Source: Arenicola marina | Taxonomy: Eukaryota; Annelida; Polychaeta; Arenicolidae | NCBI GenBank assembly: GCA_964019135.1 | Contig: OZ025249.1 | Span: 14,781,088-14,845,087 of the forward strand | Length of the DNA stretch: 64,000 bases | Reading direction: 5' to 3' | Shown here: one piece after another, positions 49,666 to 61,588 of the stretch | Numbering within the stretch: the first letter of the stretch is position 1 | Layout of the letters: each line of letters begins with the position of its first letter | Notes under the pieces: generated by a model | Databases searched by the model: none | What the model was told of the DNA's origin: nothing | Seen by the model: the letters and a program-made list of their open reading frames with translations, nothing else | Program-made: the position numbers and the translations under genes

Positions 49666-51060
49666 TCTGTCTGTCTGTGTGTAACGCGGGGCATTATCTT
49701 TCGAATGCCTTAAGATATCGACTTCCAAATTCACAGAAAGATGCGGAATGGCAATCGTCAGGCTAAGTTCGTAGATGGGCCATGTAGGTCAAAGGTCAAG
49801 GTCACAGGAATTTTTCGAAATTCGCTTAACCATTGTAAGATAGGACCAAAAAACGGGAAAATCGCTATAACGTTCGCAGTTTCCAATCAATGGTGCTGCC
49901 AATTATTTCACGTATTGGGCCCATTAGTACCTTCTATATCGTCTTTCATTTGTGCAAATCGCCCGTATAGTTTTCCCGCTAAAAATTCCCAAAGTTTAAC
50001 ATGGGACCCTATGGGAGCATTTTGGCGGGAATCAGGCCTTCTTAATTTCTCCATGAAGGGGACATGTCAGACAAACGACACCTTGCGTGAGAAATGACAT
50101 TAGTATTTGGGCATAAAATATTATATTGACCAAGGTTACGCTTCCAAGGTCAAGGTCACATCAAGGTCAAGGTTACGAAACATGTTTTCCCGTGTATCTT
50201 CGTTAATATTTGGTCTAGAGATTCGCTGTTTGTTTGAGAGTATTCGTCAGGGAGAGGTGGTGAGGTAGCACTCGCTCAGATTTCTCCGGATACTGAACGA
50301 TTTTCGAGTAATCGGCCAATCAATATTCAGCGTACGTGTCAAGTGGCGTTTTGAACTTTGCAAGGCCATAACTCGGTCAATATTTGAGCTAGGGAGCCCA
50401 GATTTGGCATGAATGGAGAGAGAAATGTGAGCTAGGTTGATCGAAACCACCTCAGAATTGCTCTAGGACGCTTAGTTTGGCCGCTAGAGCGCTCGCAAGA
50501 GGTGCACCCCCCTCCATGCCGACGCTCCCATTACGAGTTAACGGCGATATGGACCGGCACTCTTTCGGGGTTGCGATGGCCGCCGTTCGCTTAATAGCGA
50601 CGCTAGTGAGTCGGGACCGGTTGCAAAAGACGGGCAAACGTCGACTTGGGTATGGAATCCGCCTTCGCTTTTAGCTTATCACGCTTAGTTCCGCCGCTAG
50701 GGGGCTCCGTAATTCACCGATGACGAGTCCGAGAAGAGCGATTAGGGCGCGACCAAGGACGCGTAGAAAGTCGTGATTTGAACGTATTCACTCTAAACGA
50801 AGGCCTCGACCTGGAAAAATAGCCCGCGTTCAACAGCAGCCGTTAGATGGCGCTCGTCCAGTACATCACGATCCATTTTGGGCTAATTTGCGCTTTCAGC
50901 CAGCAATTTCGCCTCAGTACTACAGCTTTAAGGGGGCGATATGGTCTCCAACGCCAGGCTGAACAACCAATGAGCGAGCGGCGATGGGTCTTAACATAGT
51001 CGAATTGGTCCCATAACCCAAATTTTCGTCTGCCTTCTCAAGCTGTGCTTGACGGTCTAG
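49666..51060 (+). repeat. S unit S25, copy of S14
   Basis: Third copy of this unit. One visible change is GCTAGTGAG for GCTAGAGAG near 50605. T1 body, b-type tail. Confidence 0.85.
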
Positions 51061-52872
51061 TTAAGACGAAAATTTTCAATTTTCGTCTTATGTCGGTGTG
51101 TTCCGTTTGTTAAGACGAAAATTTTCAATTTTCGTCTTATGTCGGTGTGTTCCGTTTGTCTGTCTGTCTGTCTGTCTGTGAGTCTGTCTGTTTGTAACGC
51201 GGGGCATTATCTTTCGAATGCCTTAAGATATCGACTTCCAAATTCACAGAAAGATGCGGAAAGGCAATCGTCAGGCTAAGTTCGTAGATGGGCAATATAA
51301 CTCAAAGGTCAACGTCACGATGACGTCATACGTCCAAAACACATTTTCCGCTCTAGCTCACTTAATATTGCAGCTAGAGAGCCGCAATTAGTGTCAAAAT
51401 ACTCAGCTCCTCAAAATCTTTCTCGTTACTGACATCAGATTTGACGTAGGATAAAAAGTTTTCGCGCCACAGGCAGCTGAAAATTCGAAATTTTGGATTT
51501 TTTTTTTTTTTTTATAAAGTTTGAGATATCGACTCCTCCTTCTGCACAGACAATGCCACGGCCCACCGTCAGGCTAAGTTCGTAGATGGGCCATGTAGGT
51601 CAAAGGTGAAGGTCACAGGAATTTTTCGAAATTCGCTTAACCATTGATAGATAGGACCAAAAATCGGCAAAATCGCTATAGCGTTCCGAGTTTTTGCTTA
51701 ATGACGCTCAGAATTAATTCACGTATTAGGCTCGTAATTACTTTGTATACGGTGTTTTAATTTTGAAAATCGTCTGAATAGTTCTTTCGCAAAAAATTCC
51801 CAAAGTTTAACATGGGACCCTATGGGACCATTTTGGCGGGAACCAGGCCTCCTCAATTTCTCCATGAAAGGGACATGTCAGACAAACGACACGCTGCGTG
51901 AGACATGACATTAGTATTTGGGCGTAAAATATTATATTGACCAAGGTCACGCTTCCAAGGTCAAGGTTACAGCAAGGTCAAGGTCACGAAACAGACTTCC
52001 CCGCGGTACTCCGTTAATATCGGGTCTAGAGATTCGCTGTTTGTTTGAGAGTTTTCGTCAGGGAGAGGCGGTGACGCAGCACTCGCTCAGATTTTTCCGG
52101 ATACTGAACGATTTTCGAGTAATCGGCCAATCAATATTCAGCGTACGTGTCAAGTGGCGTTTTGAACTTTGCAAGGCCATAACTCGGTCAATATTTGAGC
52201 TAGGGAGCCCAGATTTGGCATGAATGGAGAGAAAAATGTGACCTAGGCTGATCGAAACCACCTCAGAATTGCTCTAGGACGCTTAGTTTGGCCGCTAGAG
52301 CGCTCGCAAGAGGTGCACCCCCCTCCATGCCGACGCTCCCATTATGAGTCAACGGGCGATATGGACCGGCACTCTTTCGGGGTGGCGATGGCCGCCGTTC
52401 GCTTAATAGCGACGCTAGAGAGTCGGGACTGGTTGCAAAAGACGGGCAATAGTCGACTTGGGTATGAAAACCGCCTTCGTTTTTTTCCTATCACGCTTAG
52501 TGCCGCCGCTAGGGGGCTCCGTAATTCAGCGATGACGACTCCGAGAAGAGCGATTAGGGCGTGACCAACGACGCGTAGAAAGTCGTGATTTGAACGTATT
52601 CACTCTAAACGAAGGCCTCGACCTGGAAAAATAGCCCGCGTTCAACAGCAGCCGTTAGATGGCGCTCGTCCAGTACATCACGATCCATTTTGGGCTAATT
52701 TGCGCTTTCAGCCAGCAATTTGGCCTCAGTACTACAGCTTTAAGGGGGCGATATGGTCTCCAACGCCAGGCTGAACAACCAATGAGCGAGCGGCGATGGG
52801 TCTTAACATAGTCGAATTGGTCCCATAACCACAATTTTCGTCTGCCTTCTCAAGCTGTGCTTGACGGTCTAG
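51061..52872 (+). repeat. S unit S26, copy of S15
   Basis: Two hairpins; h2 block at 51294-51566. One visible change is GAGTTTTCG for GAGTATTCG near 52050. Confidence 0.85.
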
Positions 52873-54839
52873 TTAAGACGAAAATTTTCAATTTTCGTCT
52901 TATGTCGGTGTGTTCCGTTTGTCTGTCTGTCTGTGAGTCTGTCTGTTTGTAACGCGGGGCATTATCTTTCGAATGCCTTAAGATATCGACTTCCAAATTC
53001 ACAGAAAGATGCGGAAAGGCAATCGTCAGGCTAAGTTCGTAGATGGGCAATATAACTCAAAGGTCAACGTCACGATGACGTCATACGTCCAAAACACATT
53101 TTCCGCTCTAGCTCTCTTAATATTGCAGCTAGAGAGCCGCAATTAGTGTCAAAATACTCAGCTCCTCAAAATCTTTCGCGTTATTGACATCAGATTTGAC
53201 GTAGGATAAAAAGTTTTCGCGCCACAGGCAGCTAAAAATTCGAAATTTTGGTTTTTTTTTTTTTTTTTAAAGAGTTTGAGATATCGACTCCTCCTTCTGC
53301 ACAGACAATGCCACGGCCCACCGTCAGGCTAAGTTCGTAGATGGGCCATGTAGGTCAAAGGTGAAGGTCACAGGAATTTTTCGAAATTCGCTTAACCATT
53401 GATAGATAGGACCAAAAATCGGCAAAATCGCTATAGCGTTCCGAGTTTTTGCTTAATGACGCTCAGAATTAATTCACGTATTAGGCTCGTAAGTACCTTG
53501 TATACAGTGTTTTAATTTTGAAAATCGTCCGAATAGTTCTTCCGCAAAAAATTCCCAAAGTTTAACATGGGACCCTATGGGACCATTTTGGCGGGAACCA
53601 GGCCTCCTCAATTTCTCCATGAAAGGGACATGTCAGACAAACGACACGTTGCGTGAGACATGACATTAGTATTTGGGCGTAAAATATTATATTGACCAAG
53701 GTCACGCTTCCAAGGTCAAGGTCACATCAAGGTCATGGTTACGAAACATGTATTCCCGCGTAATTTCGTTAATATTTGGACTAGAGATTCACGGTTTGTT
53801 TCAGAGTATTCTTCAGAGAGATACGCAAAGGTAATATGTCATCAGATTCCACCTCACATTTATAGTTTTCGAGTAATTGGATGATCAATTTTGACATTGC
53901 CGAAAGCGCAAAAAAATCACTGTGACTACATAAATGCAGGTAGATAACTCATATGTGGTGGAATATGTACCCATATTACTGGCATCATATTTGCCAAATT
54001 GCATCAAAATCAAAGCAGTAATTTGGACGCTAGCAAATAATCACACGTTAACATGGCCAAGCCCACTATAAGGCCTCGATACGCCAAATGACTGACGGCG
54101 TGCCATGCCAAAGTCATGAAATGGGCCTTAAAGTCCATCTCTTGGGGGGGTATTTGTTTCTAAACCACTGTCAAATATACATTTCTCAGTGGTTACTAAA
54201 GCCATTTATCAGATGCAATTATTTTACAATGTCTCGTATGCCATAAATATTAATATCTAAAGTCACCAAAATAAACTCAAGCAGCGAACGATCCATTTCC
54301 AAACCCCCGCCCAGAGTAGAGATTGGTGACGTCACAAGATGATCCGGTTTGAGTGCGCCTCGCTCGCTTCGACTGCCCGCGGTGTTTGAATGTAGCTTAC
54401 GTGCAGGGAAGCTCTAACTCAGATGTGTATTTCGATTAACATTAACTCATGATGAATATTTGCCACATGTAGATGTAGATAGACCTAGATCAATTACATT
54501 ATAGGTGTGTGATTGTTGGTTAGCGCAACATTCGTGACACTGACACTGAGAGAAAACAAACAGCTGCAGTGGCCGCCGCCACTGCCAGAGTGTTGACAGC
54601 CTACGTTTCTTCCCAAAAATGAAAAGGGTGCCACAGTAGTGGACGGGCCGTCGCGGGGATGTCCGTCGAATCGTAGACATAGAATCTAGATCCAGGGTTA
54701 AATGAAATGTATGTACTAAAAGACGCCAAATGACTGACGGCGTGCCATGCCAACGTCATGAAATGGGCCTTAACATAGTCGAATTGGTCCCATAACCCAA
54801 ATTTTCGTCTTCCTTCTCAAGCTGTGCTTGACGGTCTAG
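52873..54839 (+). repeat. S unit S27, copy of S16
   Basis: h2 block at 53049-53321, T3 insert at 54132-54722, same length as S16. Confidence 0.85.
54132..54722 (+). mobile_element. 591-bp T3 insert, copy in S27
   Basis: Same as the S16 copy at offset 25,792 bp. Confidence 0.6.
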
Positions 54840-56756
54840 TCTGTCTGTCTGTGAGTCTGTCTGTTTGTAACGCGGGGCATTATCTTTCGAATGCCTTAAG
54901 ATATCGACTTCCAAATTCACAGAAAGATGCGGAAAGGCAATCGTCAGGCTAAGTTCGTAGATGGGCAATATAACTCAAAGGTCAACGTCACGATGACGTC
55001 ATACGTCCAAAACACATTTTCCGCTCTAGCTCTCTTAATATTGCAGCTAGAGAGCCGCAATTAGTGTCAAAATACTCAGCTCCTCAAAATCTTTCGCGTT
55101 ATTGACATCAGATTTGACGTAGGATAAAAAGTTTTCGCGCCACAGGCAGCTAAAAATTCGAAATTTTGGGTTTTTTTTTTTTTTTAAAGAGTTTGAGATA
55201 TCGACTCCTCCTTCTGCACAGACAATGCCACGGCCCACCGTCAGGCTAAGTTCGTAGATGGGCCATGTAGGTCAAAGGTGAAGGTCACAGGAATTTTTCG
55301 AAATTCGCTTAACCATTGATAGATAGGACCAAAAATCGGCAAAATCGCTATAGCGTTCCGAGTTTTTGCTTAATGACGCTCAGAATTAATTCACGTATTA
55401 GGCTCGTAAGTACCTTGTATACAGTGTTTTAATTTTGAAAATCGTCCGAATAGTTCTTCCGCAAAAAATTCCCAAAGTTTAACATGGGACCCTATGGGAC
55501 CATTTTGGCGGGAACCAGGCCTCCTCAATTTCTCCATGAAAGGGACATGTCAGACAAACGACACGTTGCGTGAGACATGACATTAGTATTTGGGCGTAAA
55601 ATATTATATTGACCAAGGTCACGCTTCCAAGGTCAAGGTCACATCAAGGTCATGGTTACGAAACATGTATTCCCGCGTAATTTCGTTAATATTTGGACTA
55701 GAGATTCACGGTTTGTTTCAGAGTATTCTTCAGAGAGATACGCAAAGGTAATATGTCATCAGATTCCACCTCACATTTATAGTTTTCGAGTAATTGGATG
55801 ATCAATTTTGACATTGCCGAAAGCGCAAAAAAATCACTGTGACTACATAAATGCAGGTAGATAACTCATATGTGGTGGAATATGTACCCATATTACTGGC
55901 ATCATATTTGCCAAATTGCATCAAAATCAAAGCAGTAATTTGGACGCTAGCAAATAATCACACGTTAACATGGCCAAGCCCACTATAAGGCCTCGATACG
56001 CCAAATGACTGACGGCGTGCCATGCCAAAGTCATGAAATGGGCCTTAAAGTCCATCTCTTGGGGGGGTATTTGTTTCTAAACCACTGTCAAATATACATT
56101 TCTCAGTGGTTACTAAAGCCATTTATCAGATGCAATTATTTTACAATGTCTCGTATGCCATAAATATTAATATCTAAAGTCACCAAAATAAACTCAAGCA
56201 GCGAACGATCCATTTCCAAACCCCCGCCCAGAGTAGAGATTGGTGACGTCACAAGATGATCCGGTTTGAGTGCGCCTCGCTCGCTTCGACTGCCCGCGGT
56301 GTTTGAATGTAGCTTACGTGCAGGGAAGCTCTAACTCAGATGTGTATTTCGATTAACATTAACTCATGATGAATATTTGCCACATGTAGATGTAGATAGA
56401 CCTAGATCAATTACATTATAGGTGTGTGATTGTTGGTTAGCGCAACATTCGTGACACTGACACTGAGAGAAAACAAACAGCTGCAGTGGCCGCCGCCACT
56501 GCCAGAGTGTTGACAGCCTACGTTTCTTCCCAAAAATGAAAAGGGTGCCACAGTAGTGGACGGGCCGTCGCGGGGATGTCCGTCGAATCGTAGACATAGA
56601 ATCTAGATCCAGGGTTAAATGAAATGTATGTACTAAAAGACGCCAAATGACTGACGGCGTGCCATGCCAACGTCATGAAATGGGCCTTAACATAGTCGAA
56701 TTGGTCCCATAACCCAAATTTTCGTCTTCCTTCTCAAGCTGTGCTTGACGGTCTAG
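54840..56756 (+). repeat. S unit S28 (S17-like head and body, T3 insert present)
   Basis: Matches S17 until 56048, then carries the 591-bp insert that S17 lacks. h2 block at 54967-55238. b-type tail. S17 and S28 are thus an empty/filled pair. Confidence 0.8.
56049..56639 (+). mobile_element. 591-bp T3 insert, copy in S28
   Basis: Same insert as the other T3 units. It starts at the base where the match to S17 ends. Confidence 0.6.
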
Positions 56757-58202
56757 TTAAGACGAAAATTTTCAATTTTCGTCTTATGTCGGTGTGTTCC
56801 GTTTGTCTGTCTGTCTGTCTGTGTGTAACGCGGGGCATTATCTTTCGAATGCCTTAAGATATCGACTTCCAAATTCACAGAAAGATGCGGAATGGCAATC
56901 GTCAGGCTAAGTTCGTAGATGGGCCATGTAGGTCAAAGGTCAAGGTCACAGGAATTTTTCGAAATTCGCTTAACCATTGGTAGATAGGACCAAAAATCGG
57001 CAAAATCGCTATAGCGTTCCGAGTTTTTGCTTAATGACGCTCAAAATTAAATCACGTATTGAGTTCACAGGTACCTTGTATACGGCGTTTCAGTTTTGAA
57101 AATCCTTTGAATAGTTCTTCTGCTAAAAATTCCCAAAATTTAACATGGGATCCCACGGCAGCATTTTGGCGGGAACATGATCTCAATTTCTCCGTGAAGG
57201 TTACAAGTGAGACAAACGTCACCGGGCGTGATACATGACATCAGTAATTGGGCACGAATAACTATATTGGTCAAGGTCACGCTTCCAAGGTCAAGGTCAC
57301 AGCAAGGTCAAGGTCACGAAACAGATTATCCCGCGGTACTCCGTTCATATCGGGTCTAGAGATTCGCTGTTTGGTTGAGAGTATTCGTCGGGGAGAGGCG
57401 GTGACGAACTACTCGCTCAGATTTTTCCGGGTACTGAACGATTTTCGAGTAATCGGCCAATCAATATTCAGCGTACGTGTCAAGTGGCGTTTTGAACTTT
57501 GCAAGGCCATAACTCGGTCAATATTTGAGCTAGGGAGCCCAGATTTGGCATGAATGGAGAGAAAAATGTGACCTAGGCTGATCGAAACCACCTCAGAATT
57601 GCTCTAGGACGCTTAGTTTGGCCGCTAGAGCGCTCGCAAGAGGTGCACCCCCCTCCATGCCGACGCTCCCATTATGAGTCAACGGGCGATATGGACCGGC
57701 ACTCTTTCGGGGTTGCGATGGCCGCCGTTCGCTTAATAGCGACGCTAGAGAGTCGGGACTGGTTGCAAAAGACGGGCAAACGTCGACTTGGGTATGGAAT
57801 CCGCCTTCGCTTTTAGCTTATCACGCTTAGTTCCGCCGCTAGGGGGCTCCGTAATTCACCGATGACGAGTCCGAGAAGAGCGATTAGGGCGCGACCAAGG
57901 ACGCGTAGAAAGTCGTGATTTGAACGTATTCACTCTAAACGAAGGCCTCGACCTGGAAAAATAGGCCGCGTTCAACAGCAGCCGTTCGATGGCGCTCGTC
58001 CAGTACATCACGATCCATTTTGGGCTAATTTGCGCTTTCAGCCAGCCATTTGGCCTCAGTACTACAGCTTTAAGGGGGCGATATGGTCTCCAACGCCAGG
58101 CTGAACAACCAATGAGCGAGCGGCGATGGGTCTTAACATAGTCGAATTGGTCCCATAACCACAATTTTCGTCTGCTATCTCAAGCTGTGCTTGACGGTCT
58201 AG
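56757..58202 (+). repeat. S unit S29, distant copy of S1
   Basis: Matches S1 at offset 52,003 bp over the whole unit, with a handful of substitutions (for example ATAGGCC, CAGCCATTT, CTGCTATCTC in the tail). Both ends of the match coincide with unit ends. Confidence 0.85.
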
Positions 58203-60119
58203 TCTGTCTGTCTGTGAGTCTGTCTGTTTGTAACGCGGGGCATTATCTTTCGAATGCCTTAAGATATCGACTTCCAAATTCACAGAAAGATGCGGAAAGG
58301 CAATCGTCAGGCTAAGTTCGTAGATGGGCAATATAACTCAAAGGTCAACGTCACGATGACGTCATACGTCCAAAACACATTTTCCGCTCTAGCTCTCTTA
58401 ATATTGCAGCTAGAGAGCCGCAATTAGTGTCAAAATACTCAGCTCCTCAAAATCTTTCGCGTTATTGACATCAGATTTGACGTAGGATAAAAAGTTTTCG
58501 CGCCACAGGCAGCTAAAAATTCGAAATTTTGGGTTTTTTTTTTTTTTTAAAGAGTTTGAGATATCGACTCCTCCTTCTGCACAGACAATGCCACGGCCCA
58601 CCGTCAGGCTAAGTTCGTAGATGGGCCATGTAGGTCAAAGGTGAAGGTCACAGGAATTTTTCGAAATTCGCTTAACCATTGATAGATAGGACCAAAAATC
58701 GGCAAAATCGCTATAGCGTTCCGAGTTTTTGCTTAATGACGCTCAGAATTAATTCACGTATTAGGCTCGTAAGTACCTTGTATACAGTGTTTTAATTTTG
58801 AAAATCGTCCGAATAGTTCTTCCGCAAAAAATTCCCAAAGTTTAACATGGGACCCTATGGGACCATTTTGGCGGGAACCAGGCCTCCTCAATTTCTCCAT
58901 GAAAGGGACATGTCAGACAAACGACACGTTGCGTGAGACATGACATTAGTATTTGGGCGTAAAATATTATATTGACCAAGGTCACGCTTCCAAGGTCAAG
59001 GTCACATCAAGGTCATGGTTACGAAACATGTATTCCCGCGTAATTTCGTTAATATTTGGACTAGAGATTCACGGTTTGTTTCAGAGTATTCTTCAGAGAG
59101 ATACGCAAAGGTAATGTGTCATCAGATTCCACCTCACATTTATAGTTTTCGAGTAATTGGATGATCAATTTTGACATTGCCGAAAGCGCAAAAAAATCAC
59201 TGTGACTACATAAATGCAGGTAGATAACTCATATGTGGTGGAATATGTACCCATATTACTGGCATCATATTTGCCAAATTGCATCAAAATCAAAGCAGTA
59301 ATTTGGACGCTAGCAAATAATCACACGTTAACATGGCCAAGCCCACTATAAGGCCTCGATACGCCAAATGACTGACGGCGTGCCATGCCAAAGTCATGAA
59401 ATGGGCCTTAAAGTCCATCTCTTGGGGGGGTATTTGTTTCTAAACCACTGTCAAATATACATTTCTCAGTGGTTACTAAAGCCATTTATCAGATGCAATT
59501 ATTTTACAATGTCTCGTATGCCATAAATATTAATATCTAAAGTCACCAAAATAAACTCAAGCAGCGAACGATCCATTTCCAAACCCCCGCCCAGAGTAGA
59601 GATTGGTGACGTCACAAGATGATCCGGTTTGAGTGCGCCTCGCTCGCTTCGACTGCCCGCGGTGTTTGAATGTAGCTTACGTGCAGGGAAGCTCTAACTC
59701 AGATGTGTATTTCGATTAACATTAACTCATGATGAATATTTGCCACATGTAGATGTAGATAGACCTAGATCAATTACATTATAGGTGTGTGATTGTTGGT
59801 TAGCGCAACATTCGTGACACTGACACTGAGAGAAAACAAACAGCTGCAGTGGCCGCCGCCACTGCCAGAGTGTTGACAGCCTACGTTTCTTCCCAAAAAT
59901 GAAAAGGGTGCCACAGTAGTGGACGGGCCGTCGCGGGGATGTCCGTCGAATCGTAGACATAGAATCTAGATCCAGGGTTAAATGAAATGTATGTACTAAA
60001 AGACGCCAAATGACTGACGGCGTGCCATGCCAACGTCATGAAATGGGCCTTAACATAGTCGAATTGGTCCCATAACCCAAATTTTCGTCTTCCTTCTCAA
60101 GCTGTGCTTGACGGTCTAG
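58203..60119 (+). repeat. S unit S30 (b-type, h2 block, T3 body)
   Basis: No hairpin. h2 block at 58330-58601 with GGG before 15 T (S22 has GGGG). T3 insert at 59412-60002. Matches S22 from 42303. Confidence 0.8.
59412..60002 (+). mobile_element. 591-bp T3 insert, copy in S30
   Basis: Same insert and flanks as in S22, offset 15,899 bp. Confidence 0.6.
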
Positions 60120-61490
60120 GTCTGTCTGTCTGTCTGTGTGTCTGTCACGCTGCGCATTATCTTTCGAATGCCTTAAGATATCGACTTCCAAATTCACAGA
60201 AAGATGCGGAAAGGCAATCGTCAGGCTAAGTTCGTAGATGGGCAATATAACTCAAAGGTTAACGTCACGATGACGTCATACGTCCAAAACACATTTTCCG
60301 CTCTAGCTCTCTTAATATTGCAGCTAGAGAGCCGCAATTAGTGTCAAAATACTCAGCTCCTCAAAATCTTTCGCGTTACTGACATCAGATTTGACGTAGG
60401 ATAAAAAGTTTTCGCGCCACAGGCAGCTAAAAATTCGATTTTTTTTTTTTTTTTTTTTTTTTTATAAAGTTTGAGATATCGACTCCTCCTTCTGCACAGA
60501 CAATGCCACGGCCCACCGTCAGGCCAAGTTCGTAGATGGGCCGTGTAGGTCAAAGGTCCAGGTCACAGGAATTTTTTGAAATTCGCTTAACCATTGAAAG
60601 ATAGGACCAAAAAACGGGAAAATTGCTATAATGTTCGCAGTTTGCATTTAACCACGCTGCAAATTATTTCACGTATTGGGCCCATAAGTACCTTCTATAC
60701 CGTCTTTCATTGGTGCAAATCGTCCGAATAGTTTTCCCGATAAAAATTCCCAAAGTTTAACATGGGACCCTATGGCAGCATTTTGGCGGGAACATGATCT
60801 CAATTTCTCCGTGAAGGTTACAAGTGAGACAAACGTCACCGGGCGTGATACATGACATCAGTAATTGGGCACGAATAACTATATTGGTCAAGGTCACGCT
60901 TCCAAGGCCAAGGTCACAGCAAGGTCAAGGTCACGAAACAGATTATCCCGCGGTACTCCGTTCATATCGGGTCTAGAGATTCGCTGTTTGGTTGAGAGTA
61001 TTCGTCGGGGAGAGGCGGTGACGAACTACTCGCTCAGATTTTTCCGGGTACTGAACGATTTTCGAGTAATCGGCCAATCAATATTCAGCGTACGTGTCAA
61101 GTGGCGTTTTGAACTTTGCGAGGCCATAACTCGGTCAATATTTGAGCTAGGGAGCCCAGATTTGGCATGAATGGAGAGAAAAATGTGAGCTAGGCTGATC
61201 GAAACCACCTCAGAATTGCTCTAGGACGCTTAGTTTGGCCGCTAGAGCGCTCGCAAGAGGTGCACCTCCCTCCATGCCGACGCTCCCATTATGAGTCAAC
61301 GGGCGATATGGACCGGCACTCAGTACTCAGTACTCAGTTGGCCTCAGTACTACAGCTTTAAGGGGGCGATATGGTCTCCAACGCCAGGCTGAACAACCAA
61401 TGAGCGAGCGGCGATGGGTCTTAACATAGTCGAATTGGTCCCATAACCACAATTTTCGTCTGCCTTCTCAAGCTGTGCTTGACGGTCTAG
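60120..61490 (+). repeat. S unit S31, copy of S23
   Basis: Same head variant, 25-T run, h2 block (60244-60526) and T1 deletion with TCAGTAC repeats (61320-61338) as S23. Confidence 0.85.
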
Positions 61491-61588
61491 TTAAGACGAA
61501 AATTTTCAATTTTCGTCTTATGTCGGTGTGTTCGGTTTGTTAAGACGAAAATTTTCAATTTTCGTCTTATGTCGGTGTGTTCGGTTTG
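61491..61588 (+). repeat. Two orphan S hairpin units before L4
   Basis: Same two 49-bp hairpin units as before L3, offset 15,899 bp. Confidence 0.8.

Larger units (their letters stand above)
22337..56048 (+). repeat. Higher-order duplication, offset 25,792 bp
   Basis: 22337-30256 (S13 to most of S17) matches 48129-56048 over 7.9 kb with rare substitutions. The left edge is a unit boundary. The right edge is the insertion point of the 591-bp T3 segment. Confidence 0.85.
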
